From Strigamia acuminata (lineage: Eukaryota > Arthropoda > Chilopoda > Geophilomorpha > Linotaeniidae): 60,000 bases of DNA. The translations under genes and the position numbers were made by a program. The stretch lies in contig OX442314.1 of assembly GCA_949358305.1 (NCBI GenBank), positions 54,943,369 through 55,003,368 on the forward strand. The letters are read 5' to 3'. This document shows, piece by piece, positions 45,637 through 56,572 of the stretch. The notes below the pieces were generated by a model. The model was not told the origin of the DNA, ran no database searches, and saw nothing but the letters and a program-made list of their open reading frames with translations. Every line of letters starts with the position of its first letter. Position 1 is the first letter of the stretch.

Positions 45637-46887
45637 TAGGGATTGCAGTACCGGTTTCAGTATCGGTTCCAGTACCGGTATTGGTACCGGGATTCAGTAC
45701 CAGTCTTGGTACCGAGGTTTTTTTTCTGTCGGTACTGAGGGCCGGTACTAGTACCATAAGCTTTTCGGGGTACCGGAACCGTCCCTCACACCGGAACCGG
45801 AACCGGTACTTTCCAGCATCATAAACAACACAACAACGCCAACTACTACCAGCATTTCTAATGATGTAGGAGGTGACAAATTTTATTTCACTCGTTATTT
45901 ACTCTTTTTAAATTAACTTGGAAATAGTAATAATGGCAAATGGCTGAACTAGAACAGCAAGCATTTGAATACGGCACAAAAAACCACTTGTACTAAATTT
46001 CCAAATCTGGTGCCACAACTTCAAACCCCAATATCTCAACAACCAGACCACGGATTTTTTTATTTCAAAAACCAAACGATATAGAGGACCTTCTCCTCTA
46101 CAAACCCTAAAAAGCAGAACACTCTACCCCTCTTGGTTTTCGAGCAGCAACCGTTTGAATTTGGCGCAACTGAAATTACAAAACCCAAATATTCCAAGTT
46201 TTTAGCATTTTTGTTTTCAGCGTTGTTGCATTTCAGAGTTTTTGATTTCCGTGCTTGCTACACGAAGGCAGGCTCCCCGGCAGGCTCCCAAATGCTTAAG
46301 TGTTCGCTGCTCAAAATCTAAGAGGGGTAGAGTGTTGTACCTTTCAGGGTATGTAGAAAAGGTTATTTAAATAAAAAAATCCGTAATCAGGTTGTTGAGA
46401 TATTGGGTTTGAAGTTGTGGCACCAGATTTGGAAATTTAGTAAAAGTCTTTTGTGTGCCATATTCAAATGCTTGCTGCTTGAAAACTAAGAGGAGTAGAG
46501 ACTTGTGCTGTTCACGGTTTGTTTAGGAGAAAGTCCTCTATCTTTTCGTGTAAAATCCATTGAAATCCGTGGTAAAAAAAATTGGGATTTGTTCTACTGT
46601 AGTTTGGGCAAATGTGAATGTGGTGCCAACTTCAGCCTGGTGAATAAATTACAGTACCTACTACAGTATTATCTAATTACACATGACAAATAAATATTTT
46701 TGTTGAAAAATAGATTGACTTTCCAGAACCGGTACCAATACCGGTGCCAGTACCGCTTTTGGTAGTAGTACCAGCCCCAATACCGGTGCCCATTTTTCAT
46801 TCGGGACCGGAACCGAATATAGTACCGGAAAAAAATTTCAGTACCGAATACCGGTACCACGAAAACCGTCCGGTACTGCAATCCCTA
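45637..46887. mobile_element. non-autonomous hAT element with foldback structure
   Basis: The ends TAGGGATTGCAGTACCGG and its reverse complement lie inside an 8-bp target duplication TGCAGAAT (45629-45636 and 46888-46895), the hAT length. Next to the tips are runs of GGTACC/ACCGG words. A further inverted pair of roughly 190 bp fills the inside (about 45948-46140 with 46290-46495), so the RNA or single strand would fold as one long hairpin. It has no transposase ORF. Confidence 0.88.
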
Positions 46888-47110
46888 TGCAGAATTGTCT
46901 CCTCTTCAAAATGAGCTTAGTTTTAGAATTTTCGGACCTCGTCTTGACATAGAAAACAATAAAAAACGATACGGGACGAACATTTAGGCCTGAATTTCCA
47001 TTCGGGCACCCGCTAAAATCGCCCTGAATCGGTACTTTTTTCACCCGAATGGAAATAAAAAATATACAGCCTGATGTGAAATTGTCCCCTCTTTCCAATG
47101 GTCTTGGTTT

Positions 47111-47816
47111 CAGAATGTATAAATCTCGTTTCGACGTAGAAAAGGTCAAAAAACGAATCGAAGCGAACATTACAGGACTATTGGTACGAACGGCTCCCGT
47201 CAGGTGGCGCTGCGGTCTACATAAATTGCCGTAATTTCGCCTTTTCTCCCTTTTAACGATAATTAATGTTTGTTTTCTCTTCATTAATAAGTAGAAAACG
47301 TAAAAATAGACCGGAATAATCTAATTTCCAAACTGAAAAGTCGTTTTAAACAATTTATTCATCAGGTGAACATACGACGCACCGCTCTATTACATCCCAC
47401 CAACATCCCACTATATAAGCCAAACTGATAGTATCTATGGTTGTACTGCTTCAGCATACTAATTGCTGAAACACTCAAATACAATGGAAATTGGTAGTTT
47501 TGATTGAAAAATCAATAGAATTTATTTTAAAAAAAAAAAATGACAAAACAGGAAGTGTTGAAATTGGCGGCCATCTTGACGTTACACATTACCGGAAGAT
47601 ACCGCCAACAGGTGGCGCCACTTTCGGAAAAAAACCACAAAAAATGACGCATTTCCGGTTCCGGCATTACGAAAAAAGTTACACTTCCGGAAGTGCTAAC
47701 TCTCACGCAGGGACTGACTTCTCCTCTTTAGTTTGGAGTTTAATTTAATAATAACAAAGAGATAGTTAATTCTACTAAAATTTCAGTAGTCTCTTGAGCC
47801 AACTAAAAAACAAATT
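47111..47816. other. intergenic, nothing recognised
   Basis: AT-rich. Two CAGGTGGCGC words (47199 and 47609) are the only repeated feature I noted. It ends where the zinc-finger block begins. Confidence 0.4.
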
Positions 47817-48084
47817 GAGTGCAATGAGGGAAGAACTCGGTCTTTAGAAACTCTGACGTACAGAACTGAAGCGGAAGATTAATCGACATCCTCCCCGAAA
47901 CAAACGTGAACTGCAAGAAATTTTGAATTAGGATTAATAGAACCAAATTTGTAAGAAAAACAAATAAATGGTTTTTCCCCAGTATGGGTTGCAATATGAT
48001 CTTTGAAATTCCGATTTAGCAGCAACCGTTTTGAAATTAAGAGTTGTGAACATGACAAACAAAATTTTTATTTGTATGCTTAGT

Positions 48085-49074
48085 TTAATGTTTTTTCAAG
48101 CCATGTTTTTTCAGTTGGACACTGTGAACACAAGAATAAGCGCACAAATGGCACTTGAATGGTTTTTCCCCTGTGTGAGTTGCAATGTGGCTTTTAAGTT
48201 GCCCACTTGTAATACACGAATAAGCACACAAATGACACTTGAATTGTTTTTCTCCAGTATGAATTGCAACATGTTTTCTTAAATCCCCCCTTTGAGCACA
48301 AGAATAAGCACACAAATGGCACTTGAATGGTTTTTCCCCCGTATGAGTTACAATATGTCTTTTTAATGCCCCACTTTGAACACAAGAATAAGCGCACAAA
48401 TGGCACTTGAATGGTTTTTCCCCCGTATAAGTTACAATATGTCTTTTTAATGCCCCACTTTGAACACAAGAATAAGCACACAAATGGCACTTGAATGGTT
48501 TTTCCCCCGTATGAGTTACAATATGTCTTTTTAATGCCCCACTTTGAACACAAGAATAAGCGCACAAATGGCACTTGAATGGTTTTTCCCCTGTGTGAGT
48601 TGCAATGTGGCTTTTAAGTTGCCCACTTGTAACACAGGAATGAGCACACAAATGGCACTTGAATAGTTTTTCGCCCGTATGAGTTGCAATATGCCTTCTT
48701 AAATTTCCACTTGTAACACAAGAATAAGCGCACAAATGGCACTTGAATAGTTTTTCCCCCGTGTGGGTTGCTATGTGTGTTTTTAAATGCTCACTTCGAG
48801 AGCAGGAATAAGCACACAAATGACACTTGAATGATTTTTCCCCCGTATGAGTTAATAAATGAGTTTTTAAAGCCCCACTATGAACACAAGAATATTCACA
48901 CAAATGACACTTGAAGGGCTTTTCACCGGTGTGTTTAAGCATGTGTCGTTTCAATTGCGAATAATATGAGCACGAATAATCACACAGATTGCAACACAAA
49001 GCCGACTCCGCCGCGTCAATCACCGATGATTGCGAAGATTCACCACGATTTAACAGCAGTTCAATGTCTGCCAT
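48085..49074 (-). CDS. C2H2 zinc-finger protein 2 (11 fingers, one damaged)
   Basis: An intact 329-aa ORF with the same N-terminus as its sisters and eleven C2H2 fingers. Fingers 6, 7 and 8 (CAYSCVQSGALKRHIVTHTG) are practically identical, showing recent tandem expansion of 84-bp units. In finger 7 the last zinc His is Tyr (HIVTYTG), so it probably cannot fold normally. The first finger (CNLCDYSCSYYSQLKRHM) and the last (CVHSVQLKKHGLKKH) are the same in all three genes, while the middle fingers differ in number and contacts. It is expected to be a nuclear DNA-binding protein. No effector domain is visible. Confidence 0.93.
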   Translation of the reverse strand: MADIELLLNRGESSQSSVIDAAESALCCNLCDYSCSYYSQLKRHMLKHTGEKPFKCHLCEYSCVHSGALKTHLLTHTGEKSFKCHLCAYSCSRSEHLKTHIATHTGEKLFKCHLCAYSCVTSGNLRRHIATHTGEKLFKCHLCAHSCVTSGQLKSHIATHTGEKPFKCHLCAYSCVQSGALKRHIVTHTGEKPFKCHLCAYSCVQSGALKRHIVTYTGEKPFKCHLCAYSCVQSGALKRHIVTHTGEKPFKCHLCAYSCAQRGDLRKHVAIHTGEKQFKCHLCAYSCITSGQLKSHIATHTGEKPFKCHLCAYSCVHSVQLKKHGLKKH

Positions 49075-49197
49075 TTCAAAGTATAAATGTGACGTGTGCT
49101 GGTTCGGGTTTGCAACGCCTCAATGGAGATTGAAGAGGGAAATTCGTCTTTTTATACCTCAACGCAAATACGTCGTGTATACGTTCGTCGTCCAATG
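49075..49197 (-). promoter_or_regulatory. TATA/CCAAT promoter of zinc-finger gene 2
   Basis: The TATA box (plus tttttata 49149-49156) and reversed CCAAT box (plus 49192-49196) have the same spacing as in the other two finger genes. The leader contains GGTTCGGGTTTGCAACGCC. Confidence 0.8.
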
Positions 49198-49462
49198 AAC
49201 GAATGAATCATTCAAAAGTCGTATGGACCCCACGGTAGGGTAATCTGATAATTAGCAAAAAATAAAATTTATGGCAAGACATAATTCGGTTTGTTATAAT
49301 AGAAAGTTTGAATAATCGACTTGTGTTTAATGAGAACACGGACAGGACGTTATATGGGCGACGAGGATGCATTTCAGTGCATGAACGGGTATTTCTTCGT
49401 GAGTGTTGTTTGTGTTGGACGTTTTGTGATTGTTTTCATAGTGCTAGGCGTGGCTGCTAAAA

Positions 49463-49790
49463 ATGGCGGTGCCCAAAGTCAAAGTGGAGTAGTTGGCCAG
49501 TGCGAACTTTTCCGTGACAGCAGTGTCATCAAACTTCACGCAGACGACGGGAGTTGCACCGTTCGACATTGCACGGAGAGCCCGCTACCCAGAGTCCACG
49601 TTGGACGAAGTGGGTTGGAAGGTTGGAGGTTTTCTTGACTGCCGCTGGAATTGTGGACGATGTTAGTAAGAGGGCGAAGGGGTCTACGACATTTACGACA
49701 CGTTACCCGCGACTGGAACGGATTACGCGACTGTCAAGACGGAATTAACAGCGTATTTTGCCCCTAAGAAGAATGTGTGTGACATGCAAC
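49463..49790 (+). pseudogene. Gypsy gag remnant in copy 2
   Basis: Same gag as at 13588, but the frame has an early TAG (gtggagtag at about 49488) and small deletions. The part TKWVGRLEVFLTAAGIVDDV is still legible. Confidence 0.75.
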
Positions 49791-50015
49791 GCTCAATTGC
49801 AAAAAAACTACAGACAGTGGTCTGCTATATCATTCACGAAACATGCTGTGAAATATTTAACATTTTACCGCCCATAGTGTTAAAAACACCAACCATTGAG
49901 GATTGGATTCGAATTGGCGCTGCTGACTTGTGAGTTTAACAAATTTTGGAATTTTCCAAATTGCTGTGGTGCAATTGACAGAAAAGACTTTGCAATTCCC
50001 CTATGTCAGCACCCC
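49791..50015 (+). pseudogene. PIF/Harbinger transposase fragment
   Basis: Frames read VVCYIIHETCCEIFNILPPI, then PTIEDWIRIGAADL, and after a break FNKFWNFPNCCGAIDRKDFAI. This matches the start of the Harbinger DDE domain (WxFPNCxGAIDGKH), with Arg in place of Gly. It is truncated on both sides. Confidence 0.7.
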
Positions 50016-50129
50016 TTACCGGTATCTTAATAAATCCACTTTTATTCTAACTACTGTAATTAGGTTTCCAAGATAGCTATATGTTAATTTCCTCCACTCG
50101 AGCATTTTACAAAAAGTTCCAAAAACATA

Positions 50130-50520
50130 ATATTGGCGACGAGGATAGATAATAAACGGGGGAAGCTGACACGTATAAACGGTTGTCGGACGTTGCCCTG
50201 CCGCGGAAACCAAAACGAAAAACGTTCGCGGAGCTTACAACGCTCCTGCAAAACCACCACAGGCTGAAACCATTGCAATGTGCTTAACTCTTCCGGTTAC
50301 AAAAAGGTCGCAACTTCCAAATGGGTCTGCAGCTCAATATTCGGTTGCCTTGCAGTTGCTCGCACAGCACTGCGACTACGGTGAAGCACTTCCGCTGCTT
50401 CTGGCCGACCGTTTCGTCCAAGGACTGCAATCCGAAGTTATTCAAATCGCCATAGTAAACCTCGACAAAGACGTGACACGTTGGAGAAAGCTCTCCACAC
50501 CGCATCTGCAATGAAAACAG
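50130..50520 (+). pseudogene. second Gypsy leader and gag fragment
   Basis: It starts with attggcgacgaggatag (50132-50148), the leader typical of many Gypsy elements. Then follow RKPKRKTFAELTTLLQNHHR and, in another frame, QYSVALQLLAQHCDYGEALP and LLADRFVQGLQSEVIQIAIV, a known gag motif series. At least one frame change and several stops disable it. Confidence 0.75.
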
Positions 50521-51097
50521 TGTTTTTTTTTATTGTCGCCCATTTATTATTTCATTTACTTTCGTTTACACTTAAATTGTGATCGATTGCGCTCTTAATC
50601 ATTGTGCGCATTTGCGTTTTAGTACGTTATTCTTTGCTGGCACAAATAATCACAGTAGCACCAACAACTCTGGCACTACTGTCACCAGCGTTATATCACC
50701 GATAACCACTGGATTTGCCACCTCAACTCCAGGTTTTGTGTCTTCAACACCATTTTCAGTTGGTTCCATCTTGCCAAGAAAATCAAGTGCTGGCAATTTG
50801 AACATGGAATGTGCATTCCGTGCGTGAACCGACTGAAAGTTTATGGTAAATTAATCTCTTTCCGTAAATATTTGTCAATTGGCCACACCCACGACCACGC
50901 AAACACGCATAGACCCGCGTGAACATTGTGCGCGGGTATTTCTTTTGTTACCGCTGCTAACAGAAATTGAAATTGATTTTTCTTTATTACAATTGTTTTG
51001 TTTTGTTTTTTTTCTCCACAGACTGCACATGAAGAAAACGAGAAGTTGGAGAAGAAAAAAGACTATATGGTAATGCTATATGACTTTGCTTCTTAAA
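50521..51097. other. degraded DNA, nothing firmly recognised
   Basis: One frame at 50640-50826 is rich in Thr and Ser (TTVTSVISPITTGFATSTPG), similar in style to Gag or nucleoporin-type linkers, with no domain. The rest is AT-rich. Confidence 0.3.
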
Positions 51098-51105
51098 AGC
51101 TATAT

Positions 51106-52458
51106 CAGCGGTCGGCAACAGGCGGACCGCAATCCGTATCCGGACTGCGGAAGGTCAAAACTTGGACCGCCAAATATTGTTAAATAACTTACCTATACTC
51201 AAAACCACCACAACGTTAATCTATTTCAGGCTGTTTACGCCTAACTGTGTACTGTGTTCTGCTACATGGAAAAGTAGTTTTGTTTATTTTCAATGAGTTT
51301 AAGTATAAAAAGTGATTAGATTGATGGATTTTATTTAATTGGTAATAAAATATTTATTTTATTTGCTAAATGACTTTTTTCCCTTTTTAATCAATCAATT
51401 AATCTAAGTATAGTTTGTTGGTTTCTTTTGGCAGATAAACAAAGGTTTAGTTTTTTATTGCCGTCAACAACGTGGAACCGAGTTCGTGACGCCCGTCCCG
51501 ATCGAGAACCGTCTCATTTAATTAGTAAGTAAATTAAATAAACGCAAATAACAATTGTAAACATCCATTCTAACCAAATTACTCTTTCTTATAGACCAAC
51601 CTATCCCCGAACCAAGATTGTGAGACTCAGAACGACCGAGATTAATTAGATAAGTACAGAATGAATTATTGTTTTGTTAGATTTAATTAAAAACCTAAAC
51701 TTTCTTTCAGAAACTTTCTAGACCAGATAACAGCGTGCATGCGATCTCTGAAAGGAACTTAAAGAACTCAGATCAATCAGATATGTGTTAACATTAAATC
51801 TTGTCTTTAATAACATTTATTAAAAACTCAACTTTGATTACAGAACCCCTCGACCGATGCTAAAACCGGATTCGATACTTTAGATTCCCTTGAATCTCCC
51901 TAGATGCCAACGAATTCTAGCTAAATTGTAAGTAAAAATAACTGATATTTTTCTTCCTTTATTAATGTAAAATTCGACTACATTTAAACTCTCTTATTCT
52001 TTTTCCTTCCTCTTTATCGTAAAATGCATCGTCCATTTGCGAAGCGATTCGCAACAGTTTGGATTTTTTATTATTCTTAGAATTTTCTTGTTTTTTCTTG
52101 TTTTTCCCTTTTTAATCAATTAATGTAAGTATACTTTGTTGGTTTCTTTTGGCAGGTAAACAAAAGTGTAGTTTTTTATTGCTTGTTTGTGCCTAGTTAG
52201 AATACAACTAGCTGTTCACCCGCAGAATGATAAATCAATCAAAACCATAGATCAAACAAATATAAAAATACATTTTTGCATAAATTTAACCCAAACCCAT
52301 AATGCAACCCAGACCCAAACCACACCAAACTACTACTGTATAATTACTTAAATGAGTCAAAATAAAAATTTAAAACTAGTAAAATTTTTTTTTTCTGGAC
52401 CTTGATAAAAATTTTTCATAGTATCCAGACCCCACTTAAAATTACTTGCCGAACCCTG
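51106..52458. mobile_element. second non-autonomous hAT element
   Basis: Ends CAGCGGTCGGCAAC and, reversed, CAGGGTTCGGCAAG are flanked by an 8-bp duplication AGCTATAT (51098-51105 and 52459-52466). No transposase remains. Inside are four exon-like units between 51460 and 51930 with splice-like borders, and near the right end the ACTAGCTGTTCACCCGCAG repeat. Confidence 0.87.
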
Positions 52459-52466
52459 AGCTATAT

Positions 52467-53047
52467 CATTAGGTTTGGAAGACATTTATACAACTAATTG
52501 TATTCTCACTCACCTGAACGAGGGCCGTGAAGAAAGTTAAGAGTGCACACCCGCTACCGTCGGCAGGAAAAGAAATGGCTAACGCAAATGTCAATCCCAT
52601 CTCCCAAGCATAAGTTTTACTTCACATCATCGGAGAGTACATAATGGACCAATAGGAGTTATGGGAGCATAACCTAAGGCGCCTCAGTTCAAGATTTGGA
52701 TGCGAAGTCCAAGGCATGTTCCTTTACAAACGATCAGTGTTTGGAAGGGACGTTATGCATTACATATTGCCCGAATGTTTCCAAGCCTTGTTGGGGGCTG
52801 CGTCCGATTGTAACCGGATTTTGATTCACCACCACGCCTATTGACGTATAACCATACAGGCAGCGGCTCAGGCCGGGGCGAGGCCCATAATTGGCAATGC
52901 ATGCTGTCCGGTACGCGTACCCGTCTCTACCCAACTATTTTCAATGTTTTCCGGCCCATGAGGTGCCAGTGGACATCCGGTCTGCTCCTGCGCCTGTTAT
53001 CACCCCGCGCCTACATTCTCAGGCCCATAAGAAGCGAGGAAGATTTA
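52467..53047. other. degraded coding-like DNA
   Basis: A GC-richer stretch (52840-53040) with several short open frames in all phases. Stops break every frame. It ends at the palindrome ATTACCGGTAAT (53047-53058). Confidence 0.3.
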
Positions 53048-53603
53048 TTACCGGTAATGACAGTAGAAAGAAAAAAAATCTAATTTTCAAATTGCAAATG
53101 TATTTAAATATATTTTTCGCCTTAAATAATATTCCTGTTGGTGAGGAAAGGAATGTGAATGAATAAAAATGTAAAAAATATTCCTTCTTTTACCACAACT
53201 TACTTAATTGATGTTTAAGTAGTTAAGCAATTAATTGCTAAGTGTTTAGATATGGACACCATGTTAAAATTAATTCATGCTGCATTCTTAGAATGAAATT
53301 CAGTCTTACAGCAGGAATATCATAGATTTGGTAAACGCTACATCCATAAACTAGAATGCAGGCTAACAATACCAAATAATAAAATTCAATTTCAAAACAC
53401 TAGACCAGAGCTCTCATTCAGCACCACTGGAATAAATAACTGACCAGTGGCCCAGGAGCAACCACGAGGAGGTAGAGAGTTGGATTTCCTGCCCCCAATT
53501 CACTAAATAAAATATCTTTGTAAAATCTTCAATTAAACGAATCATCAACTCACGTCCACGCGGATGACTAGAAATTACACAATGGCGCCAACAACGGCCT
53601 GGT
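53048..53603. repeat. segmental duplication, copy 2 (partner 34401-34989)
   Basis: The same order of words as copy 1. It is interrupted at 53605 by a MITE and resumes at 54276. Confidence 0.85.
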
Positions 53604-53604
53604 A

Positions 53605-54273
53605 CAGTCAAAGCTGCGTAGCCCGGACATAGCACCGACCGGACAGCTGTGTGGACCGGACAAGTTTGCCGGGACCCGGACCCAACCAATAAGGAGCAAT
53701 GGAAAATTTGCTCTTTGGTCCGGACAGCTCCCCCTTCCGGATTCCGGACAAAGCGATGCATCCCATATAAGGAAAAATCGCTGTGAAGTCCGGACAAAAC
53801 CCGATTTTCTAATGAAACAAATTACAAAAACAATTAAAAACACTAAAATTTAAATTAAAAATTAATTTAGTGCAGTTTTACAAGGGTTAGAAAAGGAAAT
53901 TTGCATTAAAGGTACTGTTACGACATGTGCACGTCGTAATGTACACGTCTTCACGAACGTAAACATTACGTATTTTTAGCGATACTTTGCATTTGCACTA
54001 CCCTTTAGTGCAAATTTCTGTTTTAAACTCTTATGAACCTGACAATAAACTGATTTTTGATTTTTAATTTAATTTTTATTGTTTCTTTCTTTAGAAAATT
54101 ACATTATTTAGTATTTTTTTAACGTAGCAGAAATTGATTTTCTTTAACTCTCTTGTCCGGACATGTGGCATTTGTCCGGACGAGAGCGCGTACGCGCCCT
54201 ACAAAACGGACATTCCCTAGACCGGACGAGTTTCTGGGACCCGTCCTATGTCCGGGCTACGCAGCTTTGACTG
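53605..54273. mobile_element. Tc1/mariner-type MITE
   Basis: A 669-bp element with 28-bp perfect terminal inverted repeats starting CAGTCAAAGCTGCGTAGCCC, flanked by TA on both sides (53603-53604 and 54274-54275). The word TCCGGAC recurs many times inside, in both orientations. No transposase. The empty site is seen in the duplicate at 34975. Confidence 0.92.
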
Positions 54274-54289
54274 TAAATTGAACAAAGAA

Positions 54290-54600
54290 AATAATAAATT
54301 TGTGTCCATACAACTCCTTGATTAATCACCTACCAATGTAAAAAGCTTGAAATTAAATCATATTGAATAAATACCCAATGACGACGATAAACCAGAAAAC
54401 GAAGACTTAGAAGAATGCGTGCCAACTTGCGGAAAGAATATCCTCTACGACAATGGCGGCGACCAAAGTCTTGTAAATTGAACTAAATCAAAATTGTGTC
54501 CACACAAATCCTTGATTGTGCACCTATCAATATACAAAGCTTGAAATTAAATAAATTTGAATTAATACCTAAGTAAAAACATCCTCCTTGAATTTCAGCC
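54290..54600. repeat. diverged units of the tandem repeat at 41668
   Basis: Units starting tTGTGTCCATACAACTCCTTG (54302) and ttgtgtccacacaaatcc (54495) match the array at 41668-42210. Confidence 0.75.
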
Positions 54601-54892
54601 AGGTGAATCAAACTGGGCGATATCAACTCTGCACCAATTTAGAAAAGGTTGCGCAATCAAACCCGAAAATATTTCAAATAAAACCACCAACCAGAACTTG
54701 GATAAAAGACCATCTAGAATAAAAATACTCGCAATTTAACTGAAGAAAAATAGAAGAAATTAATGAGAAAACCAATCGCGAATGCGATGTAAACCAACGT
54801 ACCGCTTGGCTCCATTGTGATAATTGTGCGACGGGATTCACATTTCGAGGAACACGACTATTTTATACATATAGAAACAATCCCAATTCAAA
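54601..54892. other. intergenic, nothing recognised
   Basis: AT-rich sequence between the tandem repeat and the duplicated segment. No gene seen. Confidence 0.4.
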
Positions 54893-55345
54893 CCGTTATA
54901 ATTCCAATATCGGCACCAAATGGCGCTGACAGACCGAAAGTGCGCGAGATTTGATTTAAACACTAATGTGTACATAATATTTCAGTGCAAAGAAGAAAAT
55001 AAACTTTATTAGTCCGATCAAATCCGTCGATATGACTCTGAGGCGAACGGAGCCATCAAAACCTCCCGCGATGTTTGTGGATCATCGTCGACTGTCCCCG
55101 CAAAATTAATAACCAACTCTCGATGCGCCCACCTGGAAGGAATTTCGATTTTTTGGCTTTTAGATTTCGACATTTTAGAGTTCTAAATTTGGAAATATCG
55201 TAAAGCTTAGTATTCAACGTGTTCTCGCGGTCGGCTACGAACATCCGACGTTCCACTTCCGGTTACGATAATCCGACGTTCTACTTCCGGTTGAAATTTT
55301 CAATTATTTTGTTAATGCACTGCAATCGATCGTTGTTTTGACGTA
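54893..55345. repeat. segmental duplication, partner 43782-44222
   Basis: See the partner. Here it abuts the 3' flank of zinc-finger gene 3 at gacgtacagaactgaag. Confidence 0.85.
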
Positions 55346-55536
55346 CAGAACTGAAGCGGACGATTAATACTAATCGACATCCTCGAAACAAACCTGAATT
55401 GCAATAAATTTTGGATTACGATTAATAGAACCAAATTTGTAATAACAGCAAATGAATGGTTTCCGATTTAGCAGCAACAGTTTTGAATTTAAGAGTTGTG
55501 AACATGAAAAACAAAATTTTTATTTGTATGCTTAGT

Positions 55537-56274
55537 TTAATGTTTTTTCAAGCCATGTTTTTTCAGTTGCACACTGTGAACACAAGAATAAGCGCACAGA
55601 TGGCACTTGAATGGTTTTTTCCCCGTATGAGTTGCAATGTGTCTTTTAAGATTCCCACTTGTAATACAGGAATAAGAACACAAATGGCACTTGAATGGTT
55701 TTTCCCCTGTGTGAGTTGCAATGTGGCTTTTAATTTGCCCACTTGTAATACAGGAATAAGCGCACAAATGGCACTTGAATGCTTTTTCCCCCGTATGAGT
55801 TGCAATGTGTCTTTTTTGATTACCACTTGTAACACAGGAATAAGAACACAAATGGCACTTGAATGGTTTTTCCCCTGTGTGAGTTGAAATGTGTGCTTTA
55901 ATTTGCCCACTTGTAATACAGGAATAAGCACACAAATGGCACTTGAATGCTTTTTCCCCCGTATGAGTTGCAATATGTTTTCTTAAATCCCCACTATCAG
56001 TGCAGGAATAAGCGCACAAATGACACTTGAATGGTTTCTCTCCCGTATGAGTTAATAAATGTCTTTTTAGATTTCCACTTTCCCTGCAGGAAAAAGCACA
56101 AAAATTACACGTGAAGGGCTTTTCACCGGTGTGTTTAAGCATGTGTCTTTTCAATTGCGAATAATATGAACAGGAATAATCACACAGATTGCAACACAAA
56201 TCGGACTCCCCCGCGTCAATCACCGGTGATTGCGAAGATTCACCACGATTTAACAGCAGTTCAATGTCCGCCAT
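55537..56274 (-). CDS. C2H2 zinc-finger protein 3 (8 fingers)
   Basis: An intact 245-aa ORF, with the same N-terminus and the same first and last fingers as its sisters. Fingers 4-5 and 6-7 form a duplicated pair (CAYSCITSGQIK then CSYSCVTSGN or CITSGN), so the array grew by 168-bp steps here. Finger 5 has Gln where Leu is usual in the helix (SGNQKRH). It shares finger 2 (CNFCAFSCRESGNLKRH) with gene 1 but not with gene 2. Presumably a nuclear DNA-binding protein with a different target. All zinc ligands are intact. Confidence 0.93.
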   Translation of the reverse strand: MADIELLLNRGESSQSPVIDAGESDLCCNLCDYSCSYYSQLKRHMLKHTGEKPFTCNFCAFSCRESGNLKRHLLTHTGEKPFKCHLCAYSCTDSGDLRKHIATHTGEKAFKCHLCAYSCITSGQIKAHISTHTGEKPFKCHLCSYSCVTSGNQKRHIATHTGEKAFKCHLCAYSCITSGQIKSHIATHTGEKPFKCHLCSYSCITSGNLKRHIATHTGKKPFKCHLCAYSCVHSVQLKKHGLKKH

Positions 56275-56397
56275 TCGAAAGTATTAATGTGATGTGTGCT
56301 GGTTCGGGTTTGCAAAGTCTCAATGGAGATTGAAGAGAGAAATTCGTCTTTTTATACCTCAACGCAAATACGTCGTCTATACGTTCGTCGTCCAATG
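56275..56397 (-). promoter_or_regulatory. TATA/CCAAT promoter of zinc-finger gene 3
   Basis: The TATA box (plus tttttata 56349-56356) and reversed CCAAT box (plus 56392-56396) match gene 2 nearly base for base. Confidence 0.8.
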
Positions 56398-56572
56398 AAT
56401 GAATGAATCATTCAAAAGTCGTGTGGACCCCACGGTAGGCTAATCTGATAATTAGCAAAAAATAAAATTTATGGCAAGACATAATTCGGTTTGTTATAAA
56501 AGAAAGTTTGAATAATCGACTTGTGTTTAATGAGAACTCGGACAGGACGTTATATGGACGACGAGGATGCAA

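Larger units (their letters stand above)
47817..49815. repeat. composite duplicated block, copy 2
   Basis: Contains the 3' flank, zinc-finger gene 2, the shared promoter, the spacer and the gag remnant in the same order as copy 1. It then runs into a longer Harbinger transposase fragment than copy 1 does. Confidence 0.85.
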
